Source of the DNA: Chitinophaga polysaccharea | GTDB lineage: Bacteria > Bacteroidota > Bacteroidia > Chitinophagales > Chitinophagaceae | NCBI RefSeq assembly: GCF_007829335.1 | Contig: NZ_VIWO01000001.1 | Location: 806,001 to 870,000 of the forward strand | Reading direction: 5' to 3' | DNA length: 64,000 nucleotides | In this document: in pieces, positions 17,916-28,034 of the stretch | How positions within the stretch are numbered: position 1 is the stretch's first letter | Layout of the letters: every line of letters starts with the position of its first letter | Position numbers and translations under genes: made by a program | Notes under the pieces: generated by a model | The model's input: the letters and a program-made list of their open reading frames with translations, nothing else | The model's database searches: none | Told to the model about the DNA's origin: nothing

Positions 17916-19115
17916 ATGAAATCACTATTTGTAACCCTTCTCTTCTTGTTTGCATGTATTACAGTAATCGCCCAAAATGCCTTGCCGGCCGCCAATGGAT
18001 ATATAGGTATAGGTACTGCTGCTCCGACAAGTCGGCTTCATGTATTGGATAACAACCGGAATTACTATGTAGATAGAGGAATTCCGGGAATATCTGACGA
18101 TAACATTACCGAAAACTATATTTTATTGCATGTAATGTATATCGGGACTATTTTGCCTACCGACTACCATGTAATGGGGCGATTTAGTGCGGTAAGGGGC
18201 AGTTCAGTGGGATCGAACCGGAAATGGATCGTTGATGTAAATACGGCTTCTGCCTATAATAGGAATATTGGCAGCCTGGTTTCTTTTAGCGATCGCGCAT
18301 CATTGGTGACTTTAACCTATAACTCAGTTGCATATTTGGCAGTTTCAATTCCTAAAATGTCTACCCTTTATAATTTTTCCTTTACTGGGTATGCTCAAAA
18401 CGATTCATTTAGAATAGTGCGGGGGAGTGAAGTTACGGATGTAAATACTTTTAATGCTACTGAAGAAATTGGAATACAAGGTGCGGTGGTCATAAAAAAT
18501 GCGGCCACATCTAACCGACTGGTACTCTCGGGAATTGACTCTACTTATTCTAATATAATCGCAGTTACGCATACGGCCATTCCCAACTCTCAACTGTATA
18601 TCGGAAACGCAACATCTTCCTACCCCGTTATTACACAACGAAACGCCAATATCATCGAGAGTTACCGGGATCTCCATATTGGCGCCGCCAATAGTGGAAA
18701 AATTATTTTTGAGAACGGAAGAAATGGCACTACCATAGGCTCATCTATGGTCATTGCTAACAACAAAAATGTTGGAATTGGCGTGGATAACCCAGCCTAC
18801 AAGCTTACAGTGGATGGAACTATTGGAGCAAGACGGGTAAAGGTTACCCAGGAACAATGGGCCGATTACGTTTTTCATCCGAATTACAAACTCCCCGCAT
18901 TGGCCACAGTATCGCAGTTTATTAAAGACAATAAACACCTGCCTGATATTCCATCTGAAAAAGAAGTAAAAGAAAGAGGTGTTGACCTGGGAGAAATGAA
19001 CAAATTGTATCTCCAGAAAATAGAAGAGCTAACACTTTACATTATCGACTTGCAGCGGCAGGTAGATGCATTGAAAGAGAATACTGCTAAGTTCATGAAG
19101 GAAAACAATCAATAA
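17916..19115 (+). CDS. Secreted protein with Bacteroidota tail-fibre-like C-terminal module
   Basis: The 399-residue product has a signal peptide (MKSLFVTLLFLFACITVIAQ). A first repeat-like segment, GYIGIGTAAPTSRLHVLDN, is echoed near residue 285 by VGIGVDNPAYKLTVDGTIG. These are the short beta-motifs common in phage-fibre-like surface proteins. The last 110 residues (WADYVFHPNYKLPAL, HLPDIPSEKEVKERG, LGEMNKLYLQKIEELTLY) are a module found at the end of many secreted Bacteroidota proteins, ending in a coiled coil. The middle (residues 40-270) is not recognised. Function is unknown; it could be a surface adhesin. It stands alone just downstream of a tRNA. Confidence 0.75.
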   Translation: MKSLFVTLLFLFACITVIAQNALPAANGYIGIGTAAPTSRLHVLDNNRNYYVDRGIPGISDDNITENYILLHVMYIGTILPTDYHVMGRFSAVRGSSVGSNRKWIVDVNTASAYNRNIGSLVSFSDRASLVTLTYNSVAYLAVSIPKMSTLYNFSFTGYAQNDSFRIVRGSEVTDVNTFNATEEIGIQGAVVIKNAATSNRLVLSGIDSTYSNIIAVTHTAIPNSQLYIGNATSSYPVITQRNANIIESYRDLHIGAANSGKIIFENGRNGTTIGSSMVIANNKNVGIGVDNPAYKLTVDGTIGARRVKVTQEQWADYVFHPNYKLPALATVSQFIKDNKHLPDIPSEKEVKERGVDLGEMNKLYLQKIEELTLYIIDLQRQVDALKENTAKFMKENNQ

Positions 19116-19174
19116 TCCTCCGCTCAAATATTGTCCAGTGCTCATGTGAGTGCTGGACGATGCTTCACTAACAA

Positions 19175-19981
19175 TTAGCGCATAGCCGTAATCGTCATCC
19201 GCTCCCCTGTCACCAAATAAATAATTTCTTCTATCTTCTTATCCATATCCGCCTTGTTTAAAAACGGGTACTTCCTTCGAATTGCCTCAATTACGCCGAG
19301 CTCTTTCAATAGCGATATTTTATCAAAAGGCATATTGGCTTCTTCTTGGCCACGTGCATTCTTTTTCAATAGCTGTATATACTCCCCATACATAACCCCC
19401 TGTGCATATAGGTACAGCTCTATTATTTTTTTCCTTTTGGGGGCAATAACAGGCATGCCGTGGGCGCTGAAATCGGTGAGCCCTTTCAGGAATACCAATG
19501 CAAACTGAGTGTTTAGACGCCTCCTGTTATCACAAGATACTTTTCTCTTCAACATAACGAGCATTTCATTTACGGACGCCAGCATTGTATTGACAGGTGT
19601 TTTGCTCTCGCCGATCAGTTCCAGCTCTTGCTGTATTTTCTGTTTAAGTCGAGCATCGGCCTGAAGAAACCGGGAGATGATATAGTTGTTGAAAGTAGCG
19701 TAGTGTGCAGGACCAGGTTTGATGCTGAAGGTATAATGCTCTTTTTCGAAGAAGAAAGTCTTTTGTAATGATTTACTGTTCTTTCGCTCCATGCGCAACA
19801 AATTTTCAAATTGCTGCAGGTGATCTTCCGAGAAAAAGGTAAACAAGTTTGTTTCGAAGTCCGGAAGTGTGAACGGTAGGATATTAAAATGATCATCGTA
19901 GAATTTAAGCCTGTCTCCATATTTGTCAATGCTATAGAATTTTAGAAATAGCTCATTTATTTCGGGTTGTGTATAAATCAT
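19175..19981 (-). CDS. Hypothetical protein, unrecognised family
   Basis: The product (268 residues from the ATG at 19981) is soluble, rich in aromatic and charged residues, and mostly helical in appearance. It has no signal peptide and no motif I recognise. The C-terminal part (FDKISLLKELGVIEAIRRKYP, then MDKKIEEIIYLVTG) may be a small helical domain. An in-frame ATG at 20032 would add 17 residues, but it lies inside the hairpin that follows susD1, so the shorter form is preferred. It is convergent with the secreted protein gene. Both lie between a tRNA and a polysaccharide locus, a common place for acquired genes. Confidence 0.6.
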   Translation of the reverse strand: MIYTQPEINELFLKFYSIDKYGDRLKFYDDHFNILPFTLPDFETNLFTFFSEDHLQQFENLLRMERKNSKSLQKTFFFEKEHYTFSIKPGPAHYATFNNYIISRFLQADARLKQKIQQELELIGESKTPVNTMLASVNEMLVMLKRKVSCDNRRRLNTQFALVFLKGLTDFSAHGMPVIAPKRKKIIELYLYAQGVMYGEYIQLLKKNARGQEEANMPFDKISLLKELGVIEAIRRKYPFLNKADMDKKIEEIIYLVTGERMTITAMR

Positions 19982-20013
19982 GGTGGTATCATTTACATGC
20001 CGCTGAGGGTAGA

Positions 20014-20042
20014 AAGCGCCGGTATACTGCATACCGGCGCTT
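20014..20042 (-). terminator. Hairpin after susD1
   Basis: A perfect 12-bp stem (20014-20025 and 20031-20042) with a 5-nt loop lies 21 bases past the susD1 stop. The downstream T-tract on the minus strand is short (TTTCT). Confidence 0.7.
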
Positions 20043-20062
20043 CCGGTAAAAGACAGGGTTAT

Positions 20063-21550
20063 TTATTTTTCCCACCAGGCTTTGTAGGTGGTAATTTCTT
20101 TTCCTCCCATTTGCTGCACTTCCGCAGCATAGTTTTTACCGTTGATCGTTTGTTCAGATGTTGGGTAAAGGAAACGGGTGGGGATCATGCCGTTGTTCAT
20201 ATTGGCCGCATCGCCTGTTTGGAAGGCAGGGTAGCCTGTACGGCGAAACTCGATCCATCCTTCAAAACCGTTGTTGATGTTGGCCAGCCATTTTTGTGTA
20301 ATAATTTGTTGCATGGCGCTACTTTGAGAGGAGTTATCGAGTGGTACGCCGGTATGCACCAGGTAGTTGGCTGCTGTGGCGGCATTGATACCAATTTCTG
20401 CGAATGCCCCCATTACACCATTGTTGTAATATGTCAATGTAGCGGAGTTACTTCCACTGATATATCCTTTTAGGGCAGCTTCCGCCAGGATAAATTCCTG
20501 CTCTGCATAGGCGATCACTCTCGCTTTAATCAAAGCGGGGTTAGTACCTTTGGCGAAGCTGGGATTGAAGTTAGATGCTTGCTTGCTCTGTGCTTCTGTG
20601 GCATCTACTACCATAGGCATGCCTCCGTAGTTATTGAAGTTAAATGGGGCGCCGGCAGGTGTTGTTGCATTGGTAGTAAAATACGTCGTGATACGGGCGG
20701 TATCCTGCGTGGTCTGTAATTGATTGTACAGGGTGCTGTTCATGTACTTAACGGCAAAGTCGCCGGAGCGCTCCGTCAGACTCACAAAATTATATGGTGT
20801 TACTGTTGGTAAAGCCAATGTACCGCTCTGGGAGGAGTTCTGCATCAATGCCCCATCGTTGACAATATTTTGCATTTCAGCGGCAACATTTACTTTGCCA
20901 GCTACTCTCAACAAGTAACGTAAGCGCAAAGCATTGATAAACGCCCTCCAGTTGCCGGTGTTGGAGCTGTACAATACATCGCCTTCCATTAAACCGGAAG
21001 GATTCGCTTTTAACAGGCTGTCGGCTCTTCTCAGGCTGGGAATAATACCCTGTCCGGCGTCCATGTATACGGTTTGCTGAGAGTCATATGACGGCGTATA
21101 CACGCCTGTATTCCCTTTCAGCGCCTGAAGAAAGGGAATATCTCCCCATAATTCTGTCAACTGGGCAAAGGCATAGGAACGCAAAGTGAGAGCGGCTGCT
21201 TGCAACAGCGGGTTGTTTTTGGTCTGCGCCAATGTGTATAAAGTATTGGCATCACGCGCTGCTTCATACATGGGAATCCAGTATGGCTCATTGGTTACGG
21301 GCGAATAACGGGTGGGCTGGTCATAGTACGACTGGCTAAAGGTCATGTACTGGTTATATCCATTTCCCAGGGTCCATACAATGTTGGCGTTGTTGTAAAA
21401 TTCCGTAACAATTGTATTGGATAACAAGGTGGTGGCATCTGGCTTCTCTAACGCATTGGGGTTAGTGTTCACCTGTTTCAGTTCTTTGGAACAAGCGCCC
21501 AGTGTAATGCCTATTATAATGATAGCCAGGAAATAGCTGTTCTTTTTCAT
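20063..21550 (-). CDS. SusD/RagB-like outer-membrane lipoprotein (susD1)
   Basis: SusD-like proteins are lipoproteins that cap the SusC channel and capture oligosaccharides or other nutrients at the cell surface. The 495-residue product has a lipoprotein signal with lipobox ITLGACSKE (Cys near residue 20), then SusD-like helices. It resembles the SusD-like_2 branch, with AYAEQEFILAEAALKGYI and a C-terminal WIEFRRTGYPAF. It is the second gene of susC1-susD1, 22 bases after the susC1 stop. The substrate cannot be read from sequence. Confidence 0.9.
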   Translation of the reverse strand: MKKNSYFLAIIIIGITLGACSKELKQVNTNPNALEKPDATTLLSNTIVTEFYNNANIVWTLGNGYNQYMTFSQSYYDQPTRYSPVTNEPYWIPMYEAARDANTLYTLAQTKNNPLLQAAALTLRSYAFAQLTELWGDIPFLQALKGNTGVYTPSYDSQQTVYMDAGQGIIPSLRRADSLLKANPSGLMEGDVLYSSNTGNWRAFINALRLRYLLRVAGKVNVAAEMQNIVNDGALMQNSSQSGTLALPTVTPYNFVSLTERSGDFAVKYMNSTLYNQLQTTQDTARITTYFTTNATTPAGAPFNFNNYGGMPMVVDATEAQSKQASNFNPSFAKGTNPALIKARVIAYAEQEFILAEAALKGYISGSNSATLTYYNNGVMGAFAEIGINAATAANYLVHTGVPLDNSSQSSAMQQIITQKWLANINNGFEGWIEFRRTGYPAFQTGDAANMNNGMIPTRFLYPTSEQTINGKNYAAEVQQMGGKEITTYKAWWEK

Positions 21551-21572
21551 GATGAGGAGTTAGATTTTTGCA

Positions 21573-24500
21573 TTAAAAATTAAGACCAAGAGAGAAACCC
21601 ATACTTTTAGTTGATGGTATACTCAGGAATTCGGTTCCAGGCAGGATCTGCTGTCCACGCAGGGCCAGGGTTTCGGGATCTACGTCCTTGTTCTTGGTAA
21701 ATTCGAGGATATTTCTACCGATCAGGGAAACATTCAGCTTGCTGTTGGACGATTTGCCGAAGATGTTTTTGAAGGTATAGCCAATGCGCAGCTCTCTTAG
21801 TTTGAGATAAGAAGCGTCGTACATGAAGGCTTCATTGTTGGAAGCATTGTAATATCCATTGTAATAGGTAGCAGCATCTACTTTTACGGTGTTAGGTACG
21901 TATTTTCCGGAAGAAGCATCCATCATCACGCCTTGTCCGATGACACCAGTTTCCCTGCCAGGTAATGTTTCTACCGACATGCCGCCTGCCAATACGCCTA
22001 ATTCAGTATACGAGAAGAATTTGCCCCCCTGGTGCCAATCCCATAGGAAGCTCATGGTGAAGTTCTTGTAGCTCAACTCATTTGACCAGGCCAGCACGAA
22101 ATCAGGGTTATAGTTGCCCAGCAATGAATTTTGGGTGCTGGTAAATTGCGGTACCCCGTTTTTATAAACGATATTGCCCTGGGGATCTCTCACAAAGGCA
22201 TTGCCATACATATTACCCAGGCGTTGTCCTACCTTGGCGTCATATTGTATCGCCCTGTAATAGCGGTCGTATTGGGTAACCTGGGCGTATACATAGGTGT
22301 TGATACCATCCGGCAGCGATACTACCTTGCCCACGTTGTGACTGAAATTGAAGCTCATATCCCAGTTGAAACCGTTGGCAGCATGAGAGCGGAACGGTGT
22401 ACCGGTCAGCATGATTTCTACCCCTTTGTTGTTAATTTTTCCACCATTTACATAAGCATTGGTATAGCCAGAAGATACTGCGATGGGCAATTGTACTACC
22501 TCATCTTTGGTATTTGACTGGTAGATGGTGGCATCAAGTCCTACCCTGTTTTTCAGGAACCGTACTTCGATACCAGCTTCTGTAGTAGTGGTAGAAGAAG
22601 GTTTCAGGCTGTTATTGGCCAACACGTTATTGCCGGTAGTTAATGGAGTGCCATTAAACGGGGTATTGGTAATAAACGTGTTGTTGATAGAATAAGGATC
22701 TGCATCGCGGCCTACCTGGGCGGCGGATGCCCTTACTTTCAGGAAGGAAATGGCCTGCGGCAGATGTACCATATCTGAAATGATAGCGCTCAACGACGCT
22801 GATGGGTAGAAATAAGAGTTGTTACCAGCAGGTAAAGTGCTGGACCGGTCGTTACGGCCGGTTACATTTAAGAAAACCAGATTTTTAAAATCGAAATCGG
22901 CAAAAGCATATAGGCTGTATACCACTTTGTCAAACTTCTGATACAATGTAGGCAACTGGTTTTGCGCATTGGAGAAGTTATACAGTCCCGGAGTAATCAG
23001 CGCATTGGCAATATTCCTGGTATAGGCAATATTCTGCATGAAGCGGTTACCTCCCAGCGACGCATTTACGTTAAATAAATGGCTGGGCTTTTTATGATAG
23101 CTCACCAGAAAGTCAGTGTTATTTTCGAAGTAGTTAACATTATCTGTTCTGAAACCACCTGTCGGGAAACGAACGCTGGTAAAGGCTCTATGACCTTCCC
23201 TATTGTCAGCATAGAAGTCGGAACCTGTTCTCAGCATCACATTCCACTGGTCGTTGATAGCGTATTTCAGAGAGGCATTACCTAATATCCTGTTTTTGGT
23301 GAAGCTGTTGGTATTGTCGTTGAGTGTTACGTAGGGATTGTCGTGGTTATTCCAGTAACGGAACTGATTTTGCTGATCCCTGCCGGTTTGCCATTCTTTT
23401 TTCAATGAATTAATATCAATGTTTATCGGCATACCATATACCCCGAAGAAAGTATACATCACGCTTTCTGAGCCATAACCGATATTGGGACGGTTACTAC
23501 TTCCACTGTTGATATAATTGATAAAGAAATCGGTGCTGAGCTTATCGGTAAAGTGGTGATCGGCACGGAGTGCAATACCGTAGCGTTTTAGGTCAGTACC
23601 GGGGAGGATCCCTTTGTTATATAACTGGTCAACCGCAAAATGGTAACTTCCTTTGTCGGTAGTACCGCCGAAGCCTATACTATTTTGTGTAGTTAAGCCT
23701 GTTTGGAGAAATTGTTTAAAGTGATCGGCATGTCCTACCCAGGGAGTAGGTGTTACGGTGAGACCCGGATTAATACCTCTCGCCACTAAGTCACCTGCCT
23801 GGTAGCCATCTCCTGCGGGACTATCGAACTGTGTTACTTTTACAGAGGGATCGAATTTAAGACCCCAGTTGGGAATATTGTTTTCACTGGCCCCTGCTCC
23901 GTTTACAAAGGAATAGGTGTTAGGCGTACCGGAAAGTGGATAGGCGTTTACACCGGCGCCATATTCATTTTGCAGGTGAGGCAATTTTAAAGGAGACTCA
24001 AAGGTCGTAGTAGTATTGAAAGTAACACCCATTTTACCTTTTTCCGTATTGCCTTTTTCTGTAGTAAGTACCACGGCACCGTTGGCGGCGCGGGAACCAT
24101 ATAGCGCAGCAGCGGTAGATCCTTTAAGCACGGTTACTTTTGCAATGTTATTAGGGTTGATTTCTGCAGCGCCGTTTCCCCAATCCACTTCGGCCCAGGT
24201 TCCTTGGTTGGACGAATTTTCGATGGCATTATTGAAGAAAGTCTCATTGTTGATAGGAACACCATCTACCACAAATAGTGGCTGATTAGAGCCGTTGAAG
24301 GAGTTTTCTCCCCGGATCACAATGCGGGAGGTAGATCCTACTCCTGCGCCGCCATTGGTGATTACTACGCCGGCTACTTTACCACCCAGGTTGTTAATCA
24401 GGTTGGGGTCAGGCGCTTGTGTAAGTTGTTTGGTGTTAACGGTTTGCACGGCATATCCCAAAGCTTTGGACTGTTTGTTGATGCCAAGTGCAGTAACCAC

Positions 24501-24833
24501 CACCTCATTCAACGCTTTATTATCTTTCTGCAATGGGATAGTTAGGGTAATCTGCGTGCCAATAACTATACTGGACGATTTATATCCTATGAAACTAATA
24601 TTCAGTGTGCTATTGGCCGGGGCATTGATTTTGAAGTTGCCTTCAGCATCAGTTACAGCTCCTTTAGATGAATTTTTTAGTGTGACTACCGCACCTATGA
24701 TGGGTGATTGATCTTCTGCATCTACTACTTTTCCCGAGATGATCCCGGCAGTTTGTGCCTGTGTGATAGCTGTATTTAACAGCGACACCAGGAATAGAGA
24801 TAATATAAACAACAAAGAGGAAAGCTTTCGCAT
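21573..24833 (-). CDS. SusC/RagA-like TonB-dependent outer-membrane transporter (susC1)
   Basis: The 1086-residue product has a signal peptide (MRKLSSLLFILSLFLVSLL), a carboxypeptidase-like regulatory domain (GKVVDAEDQSPIIGAVV, residues about 30-110), and a TonB plug with VVVTALGINKQSKAL and the SusC signature GSTAAALYGSRAANGAVVL. A 22-strand-type barrel ends in SMGFSLGLNF. It should import ligands captured by susD1 with energy from TonB-ExbBD. The ATG at 24833 is chosen because the signal peptide starts there; the frame is open for 31 more codons upstream. It shares no recognised FecI/FecR pair. Confidence 0.92.
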   Translation of the reverse strand: MRKLSSLLFILSLFLVSLLNTAITQAQTAGIISGKVVDAEDQSPIIGAVVTLKNSSKGAVTDAEGNFKINAPANSTLNISFIGYKSSSIVIGTQITLTIPLQKDNKALNEVVVTALGINKQSKALGYAVQTVNTKQLTQAPDPNLINNLGGKVAGVVITNGGAGVGSTSRIVIRGENSFNGSNQPLFVVDGVPINNETFFNNAIENSSNQGTWAEVDWGNGAAEINPNNIAKVTVLKGSTAAALYGSRAANGAVVLTTEKGNTEKGKMGVTFNTTTTFESPLKLPHLQNEYGAGVNAYPLSGTPNTYSFVNGAGASENNIPNWGLKFDPSVKVTQFDSPAGDGYQAGDLVARGINPGLTVTPTPWVGHADHFKQFLQTGLTTQNSIGFGGTTDKGSYHFAVDQLYNKGILPGTDLKRYGIALRADHHFTDKLSTDFFINYINSGSSNRPNIGYGSESVMYTFFGVYGMPINIDINSLKKEWQTGRDQQNQFRYWNNHDNPYVTLNDNTNSFTKNRILGNASLKYAINDQWNVMLRTGSDFYADNREGHRAFTSVRFPTGGFRTDNVNYFENNTDFLVSYHKKPSHLFNVNASLGGNRFMQNIAYTRNIANALITPGLYNFSNAQNQLPTLYQKFDKVVYSLYAFADFDFKNLVFLNVTGRNDRSSTLPAGNNSYFYPSASLSAIISDMVHLPQAISFLKVRASAAQVGRDADPYSINNTFITNTPFNGTPLTTGNNVLANNSLKPSSTTTTEAGIEVRFLKNRVGLDATIYQSNTKDEVVQLPIAVSSGYTNAYVNGGKINNKGVEIMLTGTPFRSHAANGFNWDMSFNFSHNVGKVVSLPDGINTYVYAQVTQYDRYYRAIQYDAKVGQRLGNMYGNAFVRDPQGNIVYKNGVPQFTSTQNSLLGNYNPDFVLAWSNELSYKNFTMSFLWDWHQGGKFFSYTELGVLAGGMSVETLPGRETGVIGQGVMMDASSGKYVPNTVKVDAATYYNGYYNASNNEAFMYDASYLKLRELRIGYTFKNIFGKSSNSKLNVSLIGRNILEFTKNKDVDPETLALRGQQILPGTEFLSIPSTKSMGFSLGLNF

Positions 24834-25364
24834 AATTCTGATTTGATTGAAACAAATTGCTGAGACAATAAACTGCCTGCGCATAACGAATGATATCGTT
24901 TGCGGCATGAATAAACAGTTATACAAATGAAATTACAGCGGCATAGAGTACGCCGTGGAACCAGATGTTAGCAGGAGCTCAAATGCGAAGTACGCAATGC
25001 CTTATAAAAAGAGGAGATAAATAATAGGTATAGTGATAGCTGGGAATGATGGCCACAATGTTGGTGAGCGATAACCATCTTTTTATGATGCGTAGTAAAC
25101 CAGCTAAATTTCGTTGAACTTCGGAAGATGATTCACAAACAATGCTTTCATGTAATACAGCGTCATCGGTAGCGCTGGACCTTCTTTTATGCAAACGCAC
25201 CTGTTCAAATGCTCTTTCCGGGTGTTGCATATGCTGTACGTTATAGCTATACCATATCGGGGAAAAGAATACCCTAATGAAAAGTAGCGTAATGAGTATG
25301 GTAAAACGCGCATACATGATGTAACAAAGCTATGGCATGGCGTGAATGCTTTGTTAATAATCAT

Positions 25365-25401
25365 GTTAACTTATAATGAATTAAACGTTAACGATGTTAA
25401 C
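25365..25401. repeat. Cluster of three GTTAAC palindromes upstream of susC1
   Basis: GTTAAC occurs at 25365-25370, 25387-25392 and 25396-25401, all within 37 bp and about 35 bp upstream (minus strand) of a TAGCTTTG promoter element. It is a candidate binding site for a regulator of susC1-susD1. Confidence 0.45.
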
Positions 25402-25454
25402 ACATTGGTGTAACAGTAGGGGTATGCACTTCATATACCAAATATAAAGAAGAC

Positions 25455-25473
25455 CCCCCGGAAAATCCAGGGG
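25455..25473 (-). terminator. Hairpin after the GH31 gene
   Basis: An 8-bp stem (with one G-U pair on the minus-strand RNA) and a 3-nt loop, followed by GTCTTCTTT, lies 15 bases past the GH31 stop. Confidence 0.65.
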
Positions 25474-25487
25474 AGCCGTTCTTTTTA

Positions 25488-27947
25488 TTACAAATCCACG
25501 TTAATGAGCTGATTACCATTCTCAAAAGTGGCCTGTAGCACGGAACAACGCTCTGCAGGATTAAAAAATCCCTGTGGATCAAAGCGTGAAATAGGTGATA
25601 GGAAAGCGTATCCATTCGCCTGCAATGCCAGGGGACTACCATTAACGGATATACTTTTTTGCTCATCAAAACCGTGGAGTAATAGCTGGATATGATGGAA
25701 TTTAGAGGGATAACTACCATTGACTTTGTCCAGCACAATTTTCTTTTCTGCCGGTGAATAGGTAATTGCACGTTGATAGAAGACACCTTTTTCGTTGTCA
25801 AAGCTTTCACCATCATCTTCATAATAAACAAAGGTGTTGGGTTTATTGCCCTTGTAAATATGCAGGAATAAAGTGTCTGTGGGCTTCTCTGCGGTCGACT
25901 GTATCAGCGATTGCATCGGAATGATGCTGCTTTCTTTTACATATACGGGCAGCGTTTTTATGCTCAACGGTGTAATCATTTCTTGCCGGCCGTTGACCAC
26001 TGCATCGGTATACAGGTTATACCATTTTCCTTCAGGAAAATAAATTTGACCAAATTCTTTGGTGCTCTCAAAAGGAGCAATCATAAAGGCGGGGCCATAG
26101 CCGTATTGATTCTGATAGCGGGCGTCATATACGTTGGCATCGAAGGTATTGGTGAGTGCCAGCGTACGCATTACGGGCATACCCGTACGGGTAGCCTCAT
26201 ACATGGAGCTATACAAATAAGGTAGCAACTCGTAGCGAAGATTCACGTAGTTGCGGGTAATTTCCAGCACTTCTTCTCCATAAGCCCAGGGCTCGGAAGA
26301 TTTGGTGTTAACACCAGTATGATTGCGGAAGTAAGGAACAAAGGCGCCTATCTGCATCCAGCGGGCATACAGGCTAACAGTAGGATTACCGGTGAAACCG
26401 CCTATATCCATCCCCGAAAAAGCCATGCCGCTTACCCCCAAACTATTCAACAGGCGAACGCCCAGCAGCATATGATCTTCTTCAGCCCGGTTATCGCCCG
26501 TCCAGATAGCGCTATAACGCTGAGAACCGGAATAGGCTGCCCTGGTTAAAAGAAAAGGACGTTTTTTTAATTCTTCCCGGGCGCCTTCGTAGCTGGCGCG
26601 TACCATTTGCAGCCCGTAAATATTATGTGCCTGCTGATGAGTAACAGGATGACCCTCGTATCCGAAAATCACGTTGTCAGGCATTTTCTGCCCCCAGGTG
26701 GCTATTTCGTTCATATCATTCCAAATGCCCCGCACGCCGTCATGGATATACGATTTTAGTTGCCATTTCCACCAGTCGCGCCCCTTTGCCGTGGTGAAGT
26801 CGGGAAAGTGGCACCAGCCGGGCCATACCTGGCCGGTATAATTTTGTCCGTCACTGTATTTTATGAAGATGTTTTCCTTTTTACCGCTTTCATAAGCGGC
26901 ATATCCATCTTCTACTTTAATACCCGGATCTACGATAACAGTGAGCTTAAAGCCCATATTATCCAGCTGTTTGGCAAGTTGAGCAGGATTGGGAAAACGG
27001 GATTTATTCCAGGTAAAGAGTTTATAGGCATCCATGTAGTGGATGTCGAGCGTAATACCATCTGCGGGAATCTTTTTCTCCCGGAGCGTTTGCGCAATGC
27101 GCAGCACTTCAGTATCAGGATAGTAGCTATAGCGGTTTTGCTGGTAACCCAGGCTCCAGAGTGGGGGCATAGGCATACGGCCGGTAAGGCTTGTATAAGA
27201 ACTAATAATATCAGCCATCTGTGGGTGATAGATGAAATAGTAGTTCATCTCCCCCCTCCTGGCGCCAAAAGATGAGAAGCGATTGTTGCTGGCGCCGAAG
27301 TTAAAATCACTTTGAAAAGTATTATCGAAGAAAATGCCGTAATTAAGATGATGGTGAATACCGATGTAAAATGGAATGGTAGCGTAAATCGGGTCCTGGT
27401 TAGTAGCATAACCGAATTTATCGGAGTTCCAGTTCGTATAGCCTTCGCCTTTACGATCGAGATTACCTGTTTTTTCTCCCAGGCCGATAAACCGCTCGCC
27501 GTCCTGCATTTTTTTATAGGTAGTTACCTCATCGCCAATCCAGGAGGTGGTGAGACCGGCTTCATCTTCATTAATCACTTCCCCCGACGGTGTTAGAAAA
27601 TGAAGGGCGAAAGGATTTTTATCGATCCGCAGCTGGAGCGAGTCGGTGCTAACATTGATAGCATCATTGTTCTGGGATGTCTGTATACGGGTGGTAGTCG
27701 GCTTGGCAACTACCGCATAAGAAAAATCGGTTGTTAGTGGCCGTTGGTCCAGTCTTACCCGGATAACCGCCGGACTGTATACCGTAATTTCGGCATAGGC
27801 ATTTTCTGCACTTATAATGATTTGCTGACCAGAGATATGGGCAGTATTTACTTTACCAATCTTCTTTACCTGGTTTTGTGCCTGGGCCGACAGGCATGAA
27901 AGCAGGAGTATCCATCCGGAACACCTTAACAGAGCTTTTATATACAT
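25488..27947 (-). CDS. Secreted glycoside hydrolase family 31 enzyme (alpha-glucosidase/alpha-xylosidase type)
   Basis: GH31 enzymes release alpha-linked glucose or xylose from oligosaccharides by a retaining mechanism. The 819-residue product has a signal peptide (residues 1-23), an N-terminal beta domain, and the catalytic barrel with GITLDIHYMDAYKLFTW. The GH31 signature GIWNDMNEIATWG holds the nucleophile Asp411, and downstream comes FSGMDIGGFTGNPTVSLYARW. A C-terminal beta domain ends the protein. The likely location is the periplasm or cell surface. It lies between susD2 and susC1, so it probably cleaves the glycan imported by one of these systems. Substrate choice between glucose, xylose and other alpha-sugars is not decidable here. 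Confidence 0.92.
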   Translation of the reverse strand: MYIKALLRCSGWILLLSCLSAQAQNQVKKIGKVNTAHISGQQIIISAENAYAEITVYSPAVIRVRLDQRPLTTDFSYAVVAKPTTTRIQTSQNNDAINVSTDSLQLRIDKNPFALHFLTPSGEVINEDEAGLTTSWIGDEVTTYKKMQDGERFIGLGEKTGNLDRKGEGYTNWNSDKFGYATNQDPIYATIPFYIGIHHHLNYGIFFDNTFQSDFNFGASNNRFSSFGARRGEMNYYFIYHPQMADIISSYTSLTGRMPMPPLWSLGYQQNRYSYYPDTEVLRIAQTLREKKIPADGITLDIHYMDAYKLFTWNKSRFPNPAQLAKQLDNMGFKLTVIVDPGIKVEDGYAAYESGKKENIFIKYSDGQNYTGQVWPGWCHFPDFTTAKGRDWWKWQLKSYIHDGVRGIWNDMNEIATWGQKMPDNVIFGYEGHPVTHQQAHNIYGLQMVRASYEGAREELKKRPFLLTRAAYSGSQRYSAIWTGDNRAEEDHMLLGVRLLNSLGVSGMAFSGMDIGGFTGNPTVSLYARWMQIGAFVPYFRNHTGVNTKSSEPWAYGEEVLEITRNYVNLRYELLPYLYSSMYEATRTGMPVMRTLALTNTFDANVYDARYQNQYGYGPAFMIAPFESTKEFGQIYFPEGKWYNLYTDAVVNGRQEMITPLSIKTLPVYVKESSIIPMQSLIQSTAEKPTDTLFLHIYKGNKPNTFVYYEDDGESFDNEKGVFYQRAITYSPAEKKIVLDKVNGSYPSKFHHIQLLLHGFDEQKSISVNGSPLALQANGYAFLSPISRFDPQGFFNPAERCSVLQATFENGNQLINVDL

Positions 27948-28034
27948 ATGAGCGATTAATTTTCCACGCAAAACTTTCCCAGGCGCATCATTCAGGTAAT
28001 GCGCTGTGGTAATGAGATAGCGGGTAGTGGGAAA

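Larger units (their letters stand above)
24834..25487. other. Long leader and promoter region of susC1
   Basis: This is 654 bp without a convincing gene. It holds the hairpin after the GH31 gene (25455-25473), three GTTAAC hexamers (25365, 25387 and 25396) and, on the minus strand, TAGCTTTG (25325-25332), an exact match to TAnnTTTG. A minus-strand frame from 25317 to 24979 (112 codons) begins just after that box and starts with a hydrophobic stretch, but it resembles no family. I treat it as a possible leader peptide at best. Confidence 0.5.

Noticed and set aside
24979..25317. A 112-codon minus-strand frame upstream of susC1
   Set aside because: It has a hydrophobic start just after a promoter-like box but no family resemblance and an unnatural composition; it may be only leader sequence.
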